From positions 99,147,261 through 99,211,260 of the forward strand of contig NC_056524.1 of the NCBI RefSeq assembly GCF_019175285.1: DNA of 64,000 nucleotides, read 5' to 3'. The notes beneath the pieces were generated by a model. It was not told where the DNA came from. It ran no database searches and worked only from the letters and a program-made list of their open reading frames with translations. Below, piece after piece: positions 1 to 11,692 of the stretch. This stretch comes from Sceloporus undulatus. Taxonomy: Eukaryota; Chordata; Lepidosauria; Squamata; Phrynosomatidae. Positions within the stretch are counted from its first letter, which is position 1. Each line of letters opens with the position of its first letter. The translations under genes were made by a program, and so were the position numbers.

Positions 1-290
1 TGTTGTTCCCAATTGCTGCATGTTCATGCAGCTACAACACCATTAAGAACAATGGAATTTCAGTAGCAGCATGTGCACGTGTATGCACCACCATTGGGGA
101 CAACACGAGCTTGCTGTCCGCTGATGCTTGAATTCACAGGTGACAAGTCTATGGATCCCGGTGGCCGACTGTACTCTACTGCTAGTGTTAGCAAAAAAAA
201 GTATCCCCCAAAATACTCTCTCTGGATATGTCCACACTGGCCAAATGAATCGGTTGCTCTCCCCCACCCCTCTTGCCGCTGCCTCAATCT
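1..290. other. unassigned sequence
   Basis: No recognisable gene or repeat. The short open frames here overlap on both strands without codon bias or a protein motif. Confidence 0.4.
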
Positions 291-480
291 AGTTTGAGAC
301 CTCTTTAACTGCCCTGGCTCAATGCTAGGGAATCATAGAAACTGTAGTTTATTCTGGCACCAGAGCTCTCTGACAGAGACAGTTAAATGTCTCACAAAAC
401 TACAGTTCCCAGAATTCCCCAGCATTGAGCCAGGGCAGTTAAAAGTGGCCTCAAACTGAATTATTTCTGCAGTGTGTTTT
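291..480. mobile_element. diverged palindromic MITE, family A
   Basis: The two halves are inverted copies around a centre rich in CTACAGTT and CCCAGAATTCC. GTTTGAGAC at the left pairs with GCCTCAAAC at the right, and CTGCCCTGGCTCAATGCTA pairs with AGCATTGAGCCAGGGCAG. The same family recurs at 7.71, 11.40, 34.0 and probably 53.95 kb. Its outer ends are eroded here. A copy of its right end (ATTATTTCTGCAGTGTGTTTT) also occurs near 49.76 kb. Confidence 0.6.
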
Positions 481-805
481 GGACCTTAGATCTCTTCCCA
501 TATGATCACCACAGCAATCTTGTATGGAATGTTAATCTTAGAGAAATTGACTGCCCAACAGTCTCCTAATAAATTTTATGACTGATCAGTGATTTCACCT
601 ACAGTGTCTACTGCCTCACCAATAAATTGATTAAGTATGAGTTTATTCTTACTAAGAGAAATGCATAAGGTATAACTGGTTGAGTCATGCCATCATTTTC
701 TAAAGAATGAGGTATTACTCTTACATTGCAGATTCTGATCCTCTGATAATCAAAGGATGCAATCCTAGTTGTCTTTACCACTGAATAAACAGCAAAAATG
801 AATCA

Positions 806-1020
806 TGGTGGCATAGTGGTTAAATGCCTGTACTGCAGCCACTCACAAACCACAAGGTTGTGAGTTCAATACCAGCGAAAGGGCTCAAGCTTGACTCAGG
901 CTTACATCCTTCTGAGGTCACTCAAATGAGTACCCAAATTGTTGGGGGCGACTAGCTTAGACACATTGTAAACCACTTTAGGGAGTGCTTAAGTGCACTG
1001 ATAAGCTGTACTTGCTATTG
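806..1020 (+). mobile_element. Sauria-type SINE
   Basis: A tRNA-like head carries A-box-like (TGGCATAGTGGTTAA) and degenerate B-box-like (GTTGTGAGTTCAAT) promoter blocks. It is followed by TTGACTCAGGCTTACATCC, GAGTACCCAAATTGTTGGGG and a BovB-like tail TGTAAACCACTTTAGGGAG. This order is that of the squamate Sauria SINE, mobilised by BovB-type LINEs. The tail GTACTTGCTATTGC is mirrored as an inverted copy at about 1076-1100. No clear target duplication was found. Confidence 0.7.
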
Positions 1021-1104
1021 CATGTTCGGAAATTACGTCTAAAGTATCTTTGGCATATATACAGCATCAGTATGACAATAGCAATAGCAATAGCAAGTAC
1101 ATTA

Positions 1105-2235
1105 CCAGCTACAATAATTTACTTTTTCAAGCTAAAATCCCTAATTCTTGGAGCTGTAATGCAGAATTAAATTAAATTTAATAGATTAAATTCCTAGTTC
1201 TGTTAATTTCAAATTCTGTTAATTAAGCATGGCTCATGATACAATCCTGTTCAGAAGTTACCTAAACATAAGGGCCAGACAGAAGATAGTGCTGTCAAAC
1301 ATGCAGTTCTTGGAACAAATGTGAAGGAGACTATAGTCTGTCCCTGGTAAATTCATATTTCTTCCAGAATATGCACTCACTCTTCACTGAGACATTAAAT
1401 CTTAAGCAGTTTCTTGTTCTCAATTAACTAGGGCTATAATTTGAAACAGAGATGGAGGGGGCATAGGCAGAGTTTTAAATGCCTGGGTTTGCTTGAAAAC
1501 AGTCAAGCTACATCAGCAGAATGGAAATCGGATCAGTGGGTATAATAGTACAGATAAATTTATCACATAAAATTAAATAAAATTATCTCACATGCATTTG
1601 TTACTATTTAAATGATTATCTAACATGCTTTGTTTTTGTTTTGTTCATTTTTGTTTGTCAGAATGACACATATATTTGGGTTTGCTATTTTCTTTGCAGC
1701 AGCAAAAATGGAACAGCAGGAAATGAATAATGAAGTAATATACTTAAGGCCTGACGTATGTCCCAGTTAAAAGATTTGAGAGAAAAATATGTCAGTGAAT
1801 GATTTTTTTTTTAGGGGGGGGGGGTCTGTTCTTAAATGTTCCCTGATACTGTATTGTTACTTTTTAAGATAAGCAATGGAATAAGAATACTTCATATTTA
1901 TACAGATTTTTCAAAGAACATAGACATTTGCTCAGCAGCTCTTCTAACAACCGTGTAATAAAGGCCAGTATTACAGATTGCATATGAGTTCTGTAGTAAT
2001 TTCTCATAAGGCACAGTTTGCAGTGTGAAAAGTTGGCTTTCAAGAAGCAACCTTCTTAAAAAAAAATCCAGATATTGTTGAACTTCGAAATACTGCCACA
2101 ATATGCTGCCACTCCAACATCACATTTTTAATGAATTGTTTTATGATGCTTTAGTTGCATTTATATGGCACGTACCTACCTTTTTATGGTTCGTGGGGAC
2201 TTAAATCTGGTTCTCCTGAACTCAACTACAACACT
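1105..2235. other. unassigned AT-rich sequence
   Basis: No gene recognised. The stretch is AT-rich with a short G run near 1816. It may contain very old repeats that I cannot name. Confidence 0.35.
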
Positions 2236-2242
2236 CTAATCC

Positions 2243-2365
2243 AGCAGTACCCAGATTCTCCAGCTGTTGTGGATTTCAACTTCCAGAAGCCAGTTTGGCT
2301 AACAGACAAGAATTCTGGGAGCTAAAGTGAAAAGCATCTGGAAACCAAAGTTTGGAAATCACTGC
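2243..2365. mobile_element. small hAT-like or MIR-like interspersed repeat
   Basis: The left end CCAGCAGTACCCAG and right end GGAAATCACTGCT are roughly inverted, with GAATTCTGGGAGCTAAAGT and CATCTGGAAACC inside. This is a common sauropsid dispersed-repeat arrangement. Related pieces occur at 20.82 and 42.31 kb. No certain target duplication is visible. Confidence 0.4.
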
Positions 2366-2394
2366 TCTTATATCACACTAGTAATTTTATAATA

Positions 2395-2850
2395 ATGATG
2401 ATGATGACGATGATGAAATTCTGTCTTATCTACCTCTCCCCAAGGCTCAAGACAGAGTACAGGGCAGACTGAAACACATAAAACCATTTCAGCACAGAAA
2501 GTTAAAACACATAAACATAGGACACATTAAATCAACCAGCATAAAATTAAAATATCTCAATTTAAAATTAATAGTTTAAAATTGACTAGATAGTCATACT
2601 GGAAACGATAGGTCATAGATACTCTTTTAAATTCAGACAGCATATGTAGCTATCACATCACTCCCAGCAGGTCATTCCACCGTTTAGGGGCAGCTGATGA
2701 AGATGTTCTCTGGGAGACAGTTTACAGTCTAGTTCTGGCTGGTTGAAGTAAATGCTCTCTAGAGGACATGAGTGAACAACATTATCTCAGCCAATCAGGG
2801 AGTTAACATGATAGCATAAGCAGTTAAGACTCTATAGGTGCAGCTGCCAG
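2395..2850 (-). mobile_element. CR1-like LINE 3' region
   Basis: The segment opens with a (GAT)n tract, then reads TATCTACCTCTCCCCAAGGCTC, A-rich sequence and CAGGTCATTCCACCGTTTAGGGGCAGCTGATGA. This is the reverse-strand pattern of CR1-type LINE 3' ends in squamates. Diverged relatives lie at 27.2, 33.7, 49.4, 57.65 and 59.5 kb. It is 5'-truncated, with no usable coding frame. CR1 rather than L2 is my best assignment. Confidence 0.5.
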
Positions 2851-4120
2851 GACTGAACATAGCCTCTCTATTGCTCTTAGAAATAATGATGGGTGTCTCC
2901 ATTGCCCAAGGCTGCATTGTGTTGCCATCTTATTGCTGGCCATTACTGTATGGTATGTCATGTACCCCAAATTCAGCAACTGCTTTTGTAACTGAACCAG
3001 GATGACCCACAGTTTTTACTCATGGCTGCTGTCATGCACCTAGTCATTATTGCTACATGGGTAGGAAGACCACTGTGCACAGTAATTAGATATCCTGAAT
3101 GATTTGCAAACATTAAATGCCCTGAACTGGGACTTATGGGGTTCCTCTCTGTCACCCCAAAGCCTAGTGTTTGCATGCCCTCAAGTGTAAGCTACCATTT
3201 TTGCCAGTACACACAGCCGTTGCAGATACAGTGGTAGGTGGGTTACAGTGATTTATGTAGATCAAAGCATCTCATTTTTCCTTTTCTTCCTCCCTTGTAA
3301 ATTCACACAAATGCTCCCTGTGCTATTGCAGTGTATGTAGCTAGGAAAATACAAAAACAATCATCTGGCATTTTAGGGAGAAGAGTAAGATATTACTAAC
3401 CAACATGTGAACAAATTAGAACCCTTCATATATAATGAAAACTCATATTTTATCCACTGGCAGGAAATAAATTGGTGGTAAAACACGGCATTGTTAATTT
3501 GCCTTCATTTTCACTAGAAATATTTTATGAGGAAAAAAAACTGCCCTGCAGAAAGGAATTATTATGGGTTAACACAGAATTAGATGCATGGTTGTTTTAA
3601 AGGGGTATTAGTATCATATAAGTAAAATGGCATTTTAATTTATTGCTAGTACTGTACTGATTTCATCACTCAGCTTTCTTGACAAATCAGGTTTTCCCCC
3701 CAAGTAATATCTGATGGCTTACCAAAGGAGACACTATAGATCTCAACATATTAACACAATATTTTCTTAGATATTCAAAAAAACAAAATCTCAAAACACA
3801 AACTTTATATTGCCTGGAAAGGAACAGCCAAATCCATCCCAAGAAAGAAAATAAGAGGAAGACAATAGCAGACCAGAACAAAAACAAACCCAAAAACAAA
3901 CAAAATCCCAACCCTGTTCCCTCTGGGCATCAGATTTATTTTTTAAAGAAAATATGGGTTCTTGTTTTAACATTATTATAAAAAGTTCAACTTTATTTCA
4001 AATAACAAGATAAAGATTTTGCATTAACTATTTCCCCTTTCAATTTGCTGCTATATTTTTCTGCCTTTAACCCAGCAGAATTTGTTGGACATAAGTAATT
4101 TGACTAAAACCCAACTGGAC
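2851..4120. other. unassigned sequence
   Basis: No gene or named repeat seen. The stretch at 3780-3910 is rich in AAAC and AAAG. Confidence 0.35.
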
Positions 4121-4121
4121 T

Positions 4122-4144
4122 TGTGTGTGTGTGTGTGTGTGTGT
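4122..4144. repeat. (GT)n microsatellite
   Basis: About 11 GT dinucleotides, broken once by GTTG. Confidence 0.9.
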
Positions 4145-4170
4145 TGTGTGCACCATTAAAAAAACTAATA

Positions 4171-4342
4171 CAGTTGTCCCTTCTTATACATGGATTTTTT
4201 ATACATGGATTCAAGCATCCACGGTTTGATTTTCTATTTTTTATAAGGGACACCATTTTGCTATGTCATTATATTTAATGGGACTTGAGCATCCACGGGG
4301 GAATCTTGGAACCAAACCCCAGCTTATAACAAGGGTCCACTG
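4171..4342. mobile_element. Tc1/mariner-type (pogo/Tigger-like) MITE
   Basis: It is flanked by TA on both sides. The inverted ends are CAGTTGTCCCTTCTTATA and, reverse-complemented from the right, CAGTGGACCCTTGTTATA. Internal GAGCATCCACGG and GGAACCAAACCCCAGC blocks also occur in the copies at 49.52 and 60.91 kb. It is non-autonomous, at 172 bp. Confidence 0.7.
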
Positions 4343-4490
4343 TATTTGCTAATGATTTGTGGAAATTGGTATTTTACTTATAGTTTTATACACATCAGCT
4401 CAAAAGTAAATCCCATCAAGTTCAGTGAGGCTAATTCCTAGGGGATAAATGTAGAACTGTAACCTTAAGAATATCAAAATAATACATACA

Positions 4491-4723
4491 GGCCTGTTAC
4501 AGACGGCCAAAATAAAGCTGCTTCGTGTCTCTTTGGAGGTATGCTATTTAAATGATGCATGGGTCCTAAGAGTCCGGAGGTCATGCCAAAGCCACACTCC
4601 ATTCCTAAGCACTGGAGGGCAGCTTTGGTGCAGCTTCTGGATTCTTAGGATGCATGCATAATTTAAACAGCATACCTCCAAAGAGACCCGAAGCAGCTTT
4701 ATTTTGGCTGTCTGTAACAGGCC
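4491..4723. mobile_element. palindromic 3-bp-TSD MITE (PIF/Harbinger-like)
   Basis: The 233-bp element is flanked by ACA (4488-4490 and 4724-4726). Its ends are GGCCTGTTACAGACGGCC and the matching inverse. The arms remain paired far inward through AAATAAAGCTGCTTCG and CTTTGGAGGTATGCT, so almost the whole element folds on itself. The superfamily is inferred from the 3-bp duplication and the GG-starting ends. Confidence 0.75.
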
Positions 4724-4904
4724 ACAGTGAGTGTTACCAGTAATTCCTTGAATGTTAGACTATGCTGAAGACTGGATATAGATGACTTCCATGTCTATGT
4801 GTATAAAGGCCCATTTCTAGCATTGTTGGAGCTAATTAACAAGTTAATCTTACTTGTTAGTGTTTCAGAGTACCTCTATAATAAGTATCCATGCCTTTTC
4901 ATAC

Positions 4905-5075
4905 GTTTTGTTTATTGGTTAGATTTGTATCTTGCCTTTTCTCCGATGAAACAGTGTATATATAGCTCTGTCCCTCTGCTCTTTAACCAACAATAAACTT
5001 GTAAGTAGTTGAAGCTGGGAAAGAGTGACTGGCCAGCAAGTTTCCTAGCTAAATGGGGACTTGAACCTGAATCTC
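4905..5075 (-). mobile_element. LINE 3'-end fragment (CR1-like)
   Basis: TTAGATTTGTATCTTGCCTTTTCTCC and TTTCCTAGCTAAATGGGGACTTGAACCTGAATCTC resemble the reversed ends of CR1-type LINEs seen elsewhere here. It is short and diverged, and abuts a SINE. Confidence 0.4.
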
Positions 5076-5243
5076 TCGTGGGGTTTTCTTGACAACTTTT
5101 TTCAGAGGGGGTTTGCCATTGCCATCCTTTGTGGCTGAGAGTGTGATTTGCCAATGGTCACCCAGGAGGTTTCTGGCATAGCTGGGAATCAAACCCTGTT
5201 CTCCAGAGTCCTAGTCTAATGCTCAAACCACCATACTGGCTGT
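5076..5243 (-). mobile_element. tRNA-derived (CAA)n-class SINE
   Basis: On the reverse strand this reads as the tRNA-like head (TGGTTTGAGCATTAGACTAGG), a B-box-like block, then GGTGACCATTGGCAAATCACAC and GGCAATGGCAAACCCCCTCTGA. The 3' end is truncated at the CTTGTCAAGAAAACCCCA block. Confidence 0.7.
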
Positions 5244-6866
5244 CATACATCAGGATTGTATGGCATATTTTTTGGTATGTGAAGTAATGCATTAATTGTG
5301 CTACATAGCCCTTGTGTTGAGTGGCAACATTTTATAACTGAATGCACACCCACGTGCAAATCAAATGTACATGTGCATGCTTGTGCATGCATGCTCATCC
5401 CATGTGCAGCCAGGAGCAGCCATGTATATCTGCATCTACATGTATAATACACAGCTCCAATTCTGTGACCTTGAACTGAATGAGGGTGTTCTGCACTGGA
5501 CAAATATGTCCAACCACTTCTATAAGGGAAATTATCCATGCACAAAACACCAATGAGATTCTGGTCCAAATCTTTCAAAAATGATAAATTGTATCTAGCT
5601 AGGTAAACAGAGCATTGCTATGGCCATCCTGAAACCACTCATTTCAGTCCTTAAGGTGGAAAAACTGACCGCCTGGCGATACAAGGGGGTTGGGATTGTG
5701 TACCCTCCATCACATCATTTGTCAGCTGGCTCACTGGCAGCTGTTTTATAGTGCTGCAAAAATTACACTTGCTGCTGCACAAAGTGTTACATTTCCCAAG
5801 CTTGCTCACTAGTGCTAAATTTATCTTCAACATCCTGAACAGCAATGACAATTTTCACATGCACAAAAAAGTGTTGTTACTTTGTTGATAATTAGATCTG
5901 AATAGCCATATGCCTGAAAAGATTAAAGGAGGGTTGAATAGAGTGGATCCAGAATATTCTTTTATTACCCCAGATAGTTGATCTTATTCTTTGGATTTCA
6001 TGATTAGATGAACTTCCCTCTTTCCCAGAAGATGGATTCAAGAATGTGCTGAGCAGATTCCTTTCCTCTTGAGTATACATAAGTATACATGAGTATACAT
6101 AAATTATTTTATTTTAAATTATAGTACCAGCAAATGAAGACAAGGCTGTTTTCTGGATTATCAAGACCCAACAATATATATGTTGGCATAGTTGTCAATG
6201 CACAACATAGGTTAATGTACACATTGGTGGCTTAGATGCTTCGGTGTTCTCAGGTAAATCAATGGATGTGAAGTGGATCCTTCCCTGATCACCCCAGATC
6301 TCCAGAGCTGTAATGTGCACACTGAACATTACTGCAAGTGACTAACAAAGGCAACTGAGGGCTCTCCCATTTCCCTGTTGCACCTGCAGCTTCTTAAGAC
6401 TTCAGTCTCTGTAGATCATGCTGCTTCTTTCCCATCTCCCTGAACCAGGAGAGCAGAGAAGCACTTGGCCTAGGTAAAGAGGAGGATAAGTCATGAGTCT
6501 GCTCTTATCTTTCAGTAGATATGTCATCCTTCCATTGGCTGCATGAGTCAACTTTGAAAATATCAGGCTAGTGTAAAGGCATTTTCTGCTTTCAGATGGC
6601 TTTAGGTCAAATGATGGCTATTCAACACAAATTTTAAATTATATTTTGCACAGAGGGCTGAATGCAGAAGAGCCACAGCTTTAATGTTCAGCTGGCAAGG
6701 CAATGAGGACTTCATAGGTTGTCAAAGTCCTACTATTTGTGGTGCTGCATCTTCCTCCTCCTTGGGTTTTGGTTTGCTTGGCATTTCTTCACTAGCAGTG
6801 CTGAAATGGAATGGGACATAACTTCACATTTAATGGGTTTCCTCCTATGAAATTTAAGGTGTACTG
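5244..6866. other. unassigned sequence with small repeats
   Basis: No gene seen. There is a TGCATG-rich alternating purine-pyrimidine patch at about 5365-5400. A tandem triplet of AGTATACAT units lies at about 6070-6100. The 6110-6866 part has no feature I can name. Confidence 0.35.
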
Positions 6867-6880
6867 ATTATTTTGTAATT

Positions 6881-7118
6881 ACTTTATAATTAGAGTCAGC
6901 ATGGCATAGTGGTTTGAGCATTGGACTATAACTCTACAGACAAGGGTTTGAATCCTAGCTCAGCCATGTAAACCCACAGGGTGACCTTGGGCAAGTCACA
7001 TTCTCTCAGCCCTCAGACGATGACAATAGTAAACCACCTCTGAAAAAACTTGCCAAGGAAACACGAGGATAGGGTCGCCATAAGTCAAAAACAGCTTGAA
7101 GGCATACAACAACAACAA
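6881..7118 (+). mobile_element. tRNA-derived (CAA)n-tailed SINE with TSD
   Basis: Head CATGGCATAGTGGTTTGAGC (A-box), GGGTTTGAATCC (B-box), body GTGACCTTGGGCAAGTCACA, and tail TTGAAGGCATACAACAACAAC. A 14-bp target duplication ATTATTTTGTAATT lies at 6867-6880 and 7119-7132. This is the best-bounded copy of a SINE family seen about eight times in the window. Confidence 0.85.
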
Positions 7119-7132
7119 ATTATTTTGTAATT

Positions 7133-7707
7133 TTTATCTACTATGTAAGCATTAGCCGAAGCAAATATTATCCAACTCTGTATACCCTAAACCTCTGAAG
7201 TACATAAATAATGTCCCTGCTTAGATATGATTAGGTGCAGTCTGAATTCAGCTTTAACTGTTATAAAATCTGATTGATGTCTGTATGCTACTATTAAAAT
7301 CATAATTTTTGACCTTTAAGCAAAGATTTCTAAATTGCTTACCTAAAAATCAATAAATATTGAACAAGTTTATTAAATAAACTGAAGGTTTTCATACTTC
7401 ATGTTCTTCTTCATGCTCACCCTCTTCTTGCAGAGGGAAATGATAAATCATTAGATGACTTACATGCCAATTTTTCCAGCCCATTACTCAGAGGTAACTG
7501 GCTATGGAATTTAGTGCTCCATCACTGTGGTTTGGGCTGCGGTCTTTCCAACTAACCCAGCCAGGCCAGATTTCAGGGTTCAGGGAATTGCCCAGGCAGA
7601 ATGTAGTGCATCACATCCCATTCTAGAAAAAAGATTTTCCCATGCACAAAAGGCATGACTGTTCAACTGAAAGATAACTCAGGAAGTGGTTATGTGCCTT
7701 AATAATT
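7133..7707. other. unassigned sequence
   Basis: AT-rich, with no recognised repeat or gene. Confidence 0.35.
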
Positions 7708-7710
7708 TCA

Positions 7711-7932
7711 GGCTGCATCTGCACTGCATAAATAATGCAGTTTGACACCATTTTAAATGCCATGGCTCAATGCTATGGAATCCTGAGATTTGTAGTTTGT
7801 TGTGGCACCAGAGCTATCTGACAGAGAAGGCTAAATAGCACACAAAACTACTAATCCCAGATTTCCATAGCATTGAGCCATGGCAATTAGAGCAGTGTCA
7901 AACTGCACTAATACTGTAGTGCAGATGCAGCC
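7711..7932. mobile_element. family A MITE, complete
   Basis: The 222-bp element has inverted ends GGCTGCATCTGCACTGCA and GGCTGCATCTGCACTACA, flanked by TCA (7708-7710 and 7933-7935). The arms carry GCAGTTTGACACC and GCCATGGCTCAATGCTATGG. The 3-bp duplication suggests PIF/Harbinger-type mobilisation. It is the most complete copy of the family in the window. Confidence 0.75.
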
Positions 7933-7935
7933 TCA

Positions 7936-8490
7936 ACAACCGTTTTTTGCAGCTGCAGACTCAAAAATGGGGACATCAAACCATAATTCATTCAGGACTA
8001 CTCGATGCTACCTCTCCTTTTAAAGTGAGGAAAATTCACAAACATATAGTTATAGTGGAATGTAAATAGCCTTCTAAACAAGGAAGAACTGGGAATCAGG
8101 CAGTACCAGGGATATTGTCAGACTACATCAACCTTATCCCATCAATGTTATCTAGCATAGCTAGTGAGAAAAAAAGACATTGAAACAACACATGCCACAT
8201 AAACATGCATTTTTCTATCTCTCTATTATAATTATATAATACAACCTAAAAGTATTATAGCAAAAAACAGTCTCCATATAGAAACAAGAAAGCAAGAAAA
8301 AAGATTAAAGAAATAAGAAAGAACAACAGGAATAAATAAAAGTGACTTCTAAACTTTTTTAAACTGCTATATCCTAATCCTAATTAAGTCTCCAGACATA
8401 AAGTAAAAATTACCATACTCTCATAAAGAGTTGATACAAGTTTAGCTTTCCAGAATCTATCCATTAATAATGATTGTTTTATATACTTGT
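7936..8490. other. unassigned AT-rich sequence
   Basis: A-rich and TA-rich, with no named element. Confidence 0.35.
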
Positions 8491-8494
8491 CTAT

Positions 8495-8575
8495 ATGCTC
8501 GACCTCATCTATAAGTCAAGAGTAGGTTTGGGGACCAAATTATGGATTTTGATATAACTTGTGGATGTAAAGGAG
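8495..8575. mobile_element. relic of the TATACTCG-ended element
   Basis: GCTCGACCTCATCTATAAGTCAAG, GGGGACCAAATTATGGATTTTGATAT and ACTTGTGG match the terminal blocks of the 653-bp element at 51.77 kb, fused with the interior missing. It is short and diverged. Confidence 0.4.
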
Positions 8576-8994
8576 AAAGCAAAGGGAAACAATGCCAAAG
8601 AACATACAAAATTCTGGCAGGCATAACTGTTTGTGCTCATGCTAAAAACTGGATGGAAGAGGAGGGAACTATGGTAAATGGTGGCTGTGTGATATAGTGG
8701 GGAGGCAACCACGCATAGCTAAGAAAATGTACACATGTCAAAAAGGATGTAAAGGAAAGAAAAGAAAATGGTGACTACATTAACAATGATTACAGCCTTT
8801 AACTTCAATGTGGCAGCTTTACCTAGTTTTAACCCAGAAAAGCTGAAAAACATACATAAATGTATTGTTTACATCCTTCAAATCTTAATTCCTCCCGGTG
8901 CTTCTTTGAGAGGGAAGTGTCAAAGAGCTGCCACTGCTGCCCTTTTCTTGCCCATGAATTCAAAAAGACCAGGATTGGCATCGGGGCAAAGAAA

Positions 8995-9010
8995 GGGGGG
9001 GGGGGGGGGG
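8995..9010 (+). repeat. G16 homopolymer
   Basis: An uninterrupted run of 16 G. The length may be unreliable in the assembly. Confidence 0.85.
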
Positions 9011-9058
9011 TTCATGCTCCTGGGACTGGTTAAGCTCACATTTCACCACTCTACTGAC

Positions 9059-9391
9059 GACGTTATCAGACAAGGGAAATTGGAAGTATAATCCAATGGC
9101 AATCCGAACGCAATCATAGGGTTTTATGTTATTGCGTGATAGACTAACACACACAATTTCGGGCAATGGGAAGTCAGTCCGAACACAATCATAGGGTTTC
9201 ACGTTATTGTGTGAGAGGTGATCACACGCAATTTCAGGTAATGGCAAGCTATTTTCGGGCAATGGGGAGCCAGTTTGAACGCAATTCAAATTCACATAAA
9301 TTCACTGAACTAGCAAATTTACGTGAATGCGTTCTGGCCCCACTTTCTTTTCATTCGAAATTAAGAGAAATTCCTCCCATGTAATAAACTC
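9059..9391 (+). mobile_element. 333-bp TIR element, family B, copy 1
   Basis: The left end GACGTTATCAGACAAGGG and right end GGGAGGAAT..TAATAAACTC (read inward) match the copy at 16593-16925 in reverse, at exactly the same length. Flanks are CTGAC and CTCAG, a decayed 5-bp duplication. The interior holds two related units carrying CCGAACRCAATCATAGGGTTT, TTATTGYGTGA and CACAATTTCGGG. No coding capacity. Superfamily not assigned. Confidence 0.65.
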
Positions 9392-10640
9392 CTCAGAGAA
9401 AGAGTTAAAGTACAGTACTTCTATTCAGCTATAGATAATTAATCAGCACTACTTAAACCATTTAAAACCCATTTAACTGATATTGTACCTTAATCTTAAC
9501 ATGAGGTTTTCTCCCTAAAATTGACAAAATACAAATTCAGGCAAACCCCTCACAGTTAACAACACCTTTAATACAGTTTTCCACAACCATCCGCCCATCT
9601 GATCTCAGACTCCTTAACCATCAATTGACAGTCTTTGCATGTATTTTTCAATAAGTTAGATAAATGTTTGCTGAATTCTGAAAGCAGGCAAAGTGAAGGC
9701 TATCATTTTTAGTTTGTTTATACTATGTAATGTTCAACAAGCACAAGAGGTTGTGGTAAACTGCCTTATGAGTGCTGATGGCCTGTTGTTTTTGGTTTTT
9801 GGTTGTTGTTTTTACCAGCTCAGCTAAACAAACGGAAATTGCTCATAAAATGTTATGTTTATTGTTGGCAGAGGATGGAGGAGAGGAGGAAAGAAATGAT
9901 ACACTCAGCTATGCTTATAACAAAATCTTGTTATGCTACATCATGCCCTCAAGGTAAAATTTGCAAAACAAAGTTCTTAACTTCACTGGTACCAGAGAGT
10001 GACATTTGTTTAAGCATACATTGAATGAGAACAAATTGTTGTTATTGTGTTCTTTTCAGGGTCATCCAAACCATGCCTTGAAAACATGCCAATGCCATTT
10101 TGACTTTCCCAGAACCTAACAACATCTTCAGCTCAAATGGGCATTCATGTGTGGCTGGCTGCAGCTGCTGCCCACATCGTCTGAGGCCAAGGTAAGGGGT
10201 TGGACTGATGGAAGGCAAGGAAGTAACCCATCCTACAAAAACACGAATGAGCTGCCTTGTGCACAGCTGGCTTTTGATAACAGGCCTCTGCCTGCTCTAG
10301 TTCTTTTGTTGAACATATCAAACAATGTCTTGGTTCTAGAGCAGACATTCATTTGCATTTGAAGAAAAGGGCAGGAGGAAAATCTTCATGATTCTTCCTT
10401 CTTTAATTTTGATTTTTCACATTCTGAATCTTTCACCAAATTCTTTTTTAAAGTCCAATTTCTATCAGGAAAATATCAGATCATAAAACAGTCCAAACAC
10501 TGCCACAATTGTGCTACAGGTGATAAATTAGTCTCACAGTTCAAGCATGTAAGAAACCCACTACTGCAACCTTCTTGTGCCTGTCAAACCTCTCTTCCAG
10601 TTCAGGGGCATGTTTCTGTGTGTGCTTGTGTATATTTGTT
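9392..10640. other. unassigned sequence
   Basis: No gene, RNA or named repeat recognised. Overlapping short frames at 9.77-10.36 kb carry no domain. Confidence 0.35.
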
Positions 10641-10649
10641 GTTAACAGC

Positions 10650-10760
10650 CTTCACATCAACCTCGACGTATGATGACCCTGTGAATGTGGTATCTCCAAG
10701 ATTCCCTATTCTCAATTGCTCTGTTCAGGTTCTGCACACTGAGGCCCATGACACACTTCT
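10650..10760 (-). pseudogene. BovB/RTE LINE ORF2 C-terminal fragment
   Basis: On the reverse strand the frame reads QNLNRAIENRESWRY followed by HIHRVIIRR. This fits the extreme C-terminus of BovB-type RTE polymerases (pattern RAVxDRxxWRxxIHRVTKSR). RTE LINEs encode an endonuclease and reverse transcriptase that copy their own RNA and also Sauria-type SINEs. Only about 30 codons and the adjacent 3' end (GTTAACAACAA on the reverse strand) remain, so it is a severely truncated, non-functional relic. The family is inferred from residue spacing only. Confidence 0.6.
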
Positions 10761-11394
10761 CAATGTGAGGAGCCAAGCGGGAAATGACATGTGCTCAATA
10801 TACTTTTCTAGTCCTATTTTGCTGCTACCATATTTAAGGAATGCTTTGACAAGATTTTGCATAAGCACAAAGTGTGTATATCAACTGGAACGACTTCTTA
10901 ATTCATCCCAAGAATGCTTGCTTGCAACAACTCCTGTTGTTTTTAATGAGTGACATGCGATAAGTAGAAAAACCTCCAGGGGGACGTTAAATGCTTGAAG
11001 TGTCATAATGATGTGGACAAGATTCGTTCACTGACTTACTATTATGGCAATGGTGATTTATTATACATTAATTCAGTGCACCATTTCTTTTAGGTAATCC
11101 CAAAAGGAAGCAGAGAGACTGAAGAATAAAAGAGAGGGGGGTATCAAAGAAGCTGGAGGGATTCAGCTTTCTTTTTCACCTCTATTACCAGTATGCCAGT
11201 ATGAACTTTCATATTCATTAGGAATTGCCCCAGATTATCTTTGCATGACTTTCTTTTTCTCTCTCACTTTAAGCCAGGGCTAGACTTACTATTAGGCAGA
11301 AAACTGTAAGTTATTTACATCATATTGTCATTTTACATTCTAATTCCTTCTTACCTCACTAATTACATTTTTTCCATCCCAGTCATGCAACCTA
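10761..11394. other. unassigned sequence
   Basis: No gene or named repeat seen. Confidence 0.35.
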
Positions 11395-11597
11395 GGGTGC
11401 ATCTACATTGTAGAAATAATGTAGTTAACTGCCATGGCTCCATCCTATAGAATCCTGAGATCTGTAGTTCTGTGAGGCACCAGCACTCTTTGGCAGAGAA
11501 GGATAAAGACTTCGTTGAACTACAAATCCCAGGACTCCACAGAATGGAGCTACAGCTCTTACACTGCTGTCAAACTTTATTATTAGTAGATGCACCC
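11395..11597. mobile_element. family A MITE
   Basis: Inverted ends GGGTGCATCTACATTGTAGAAA and the reverse of TAGTAGATGCACCC. Inside are CTGCCATGGCTCCATCCTAT and the paired ATGGAGCTACAG. Flanks CTA and TTA could be a decayed 3-bp duplication. Confidence 0.65.
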
Positions 11598-11609
11598 TTA
11601 GACAACTCT

Positions 11610-11692
11610 CCCCTGCATCTGATGAAGTGGGTTGCAGTCTTTAAAGATAACTGTTGTTATTTTCTGCAAAAGACTAACATAGCTACCATTTG
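11610..11692 (+). mobile_element. TTAGTCT-type sauropsid repeat fragment
   Basis: CTGATGAAGTGGGTTGCAGTC and GCAAAAGACTAACATAGCTACC are the hallmarks of a dispersed repeat also seen at 24.9, 25.1, 45.2, 52.5, 52.9 and 57.1 kb. The family name is not assigned. Confidence 0.5.

Noticed and set aside
806-870. True tRNA gene
   Set aside because: The tRNA-like head continues into a SINE body and cannot form a full cloverleaf. The same holds for the other tRNA-like heads.
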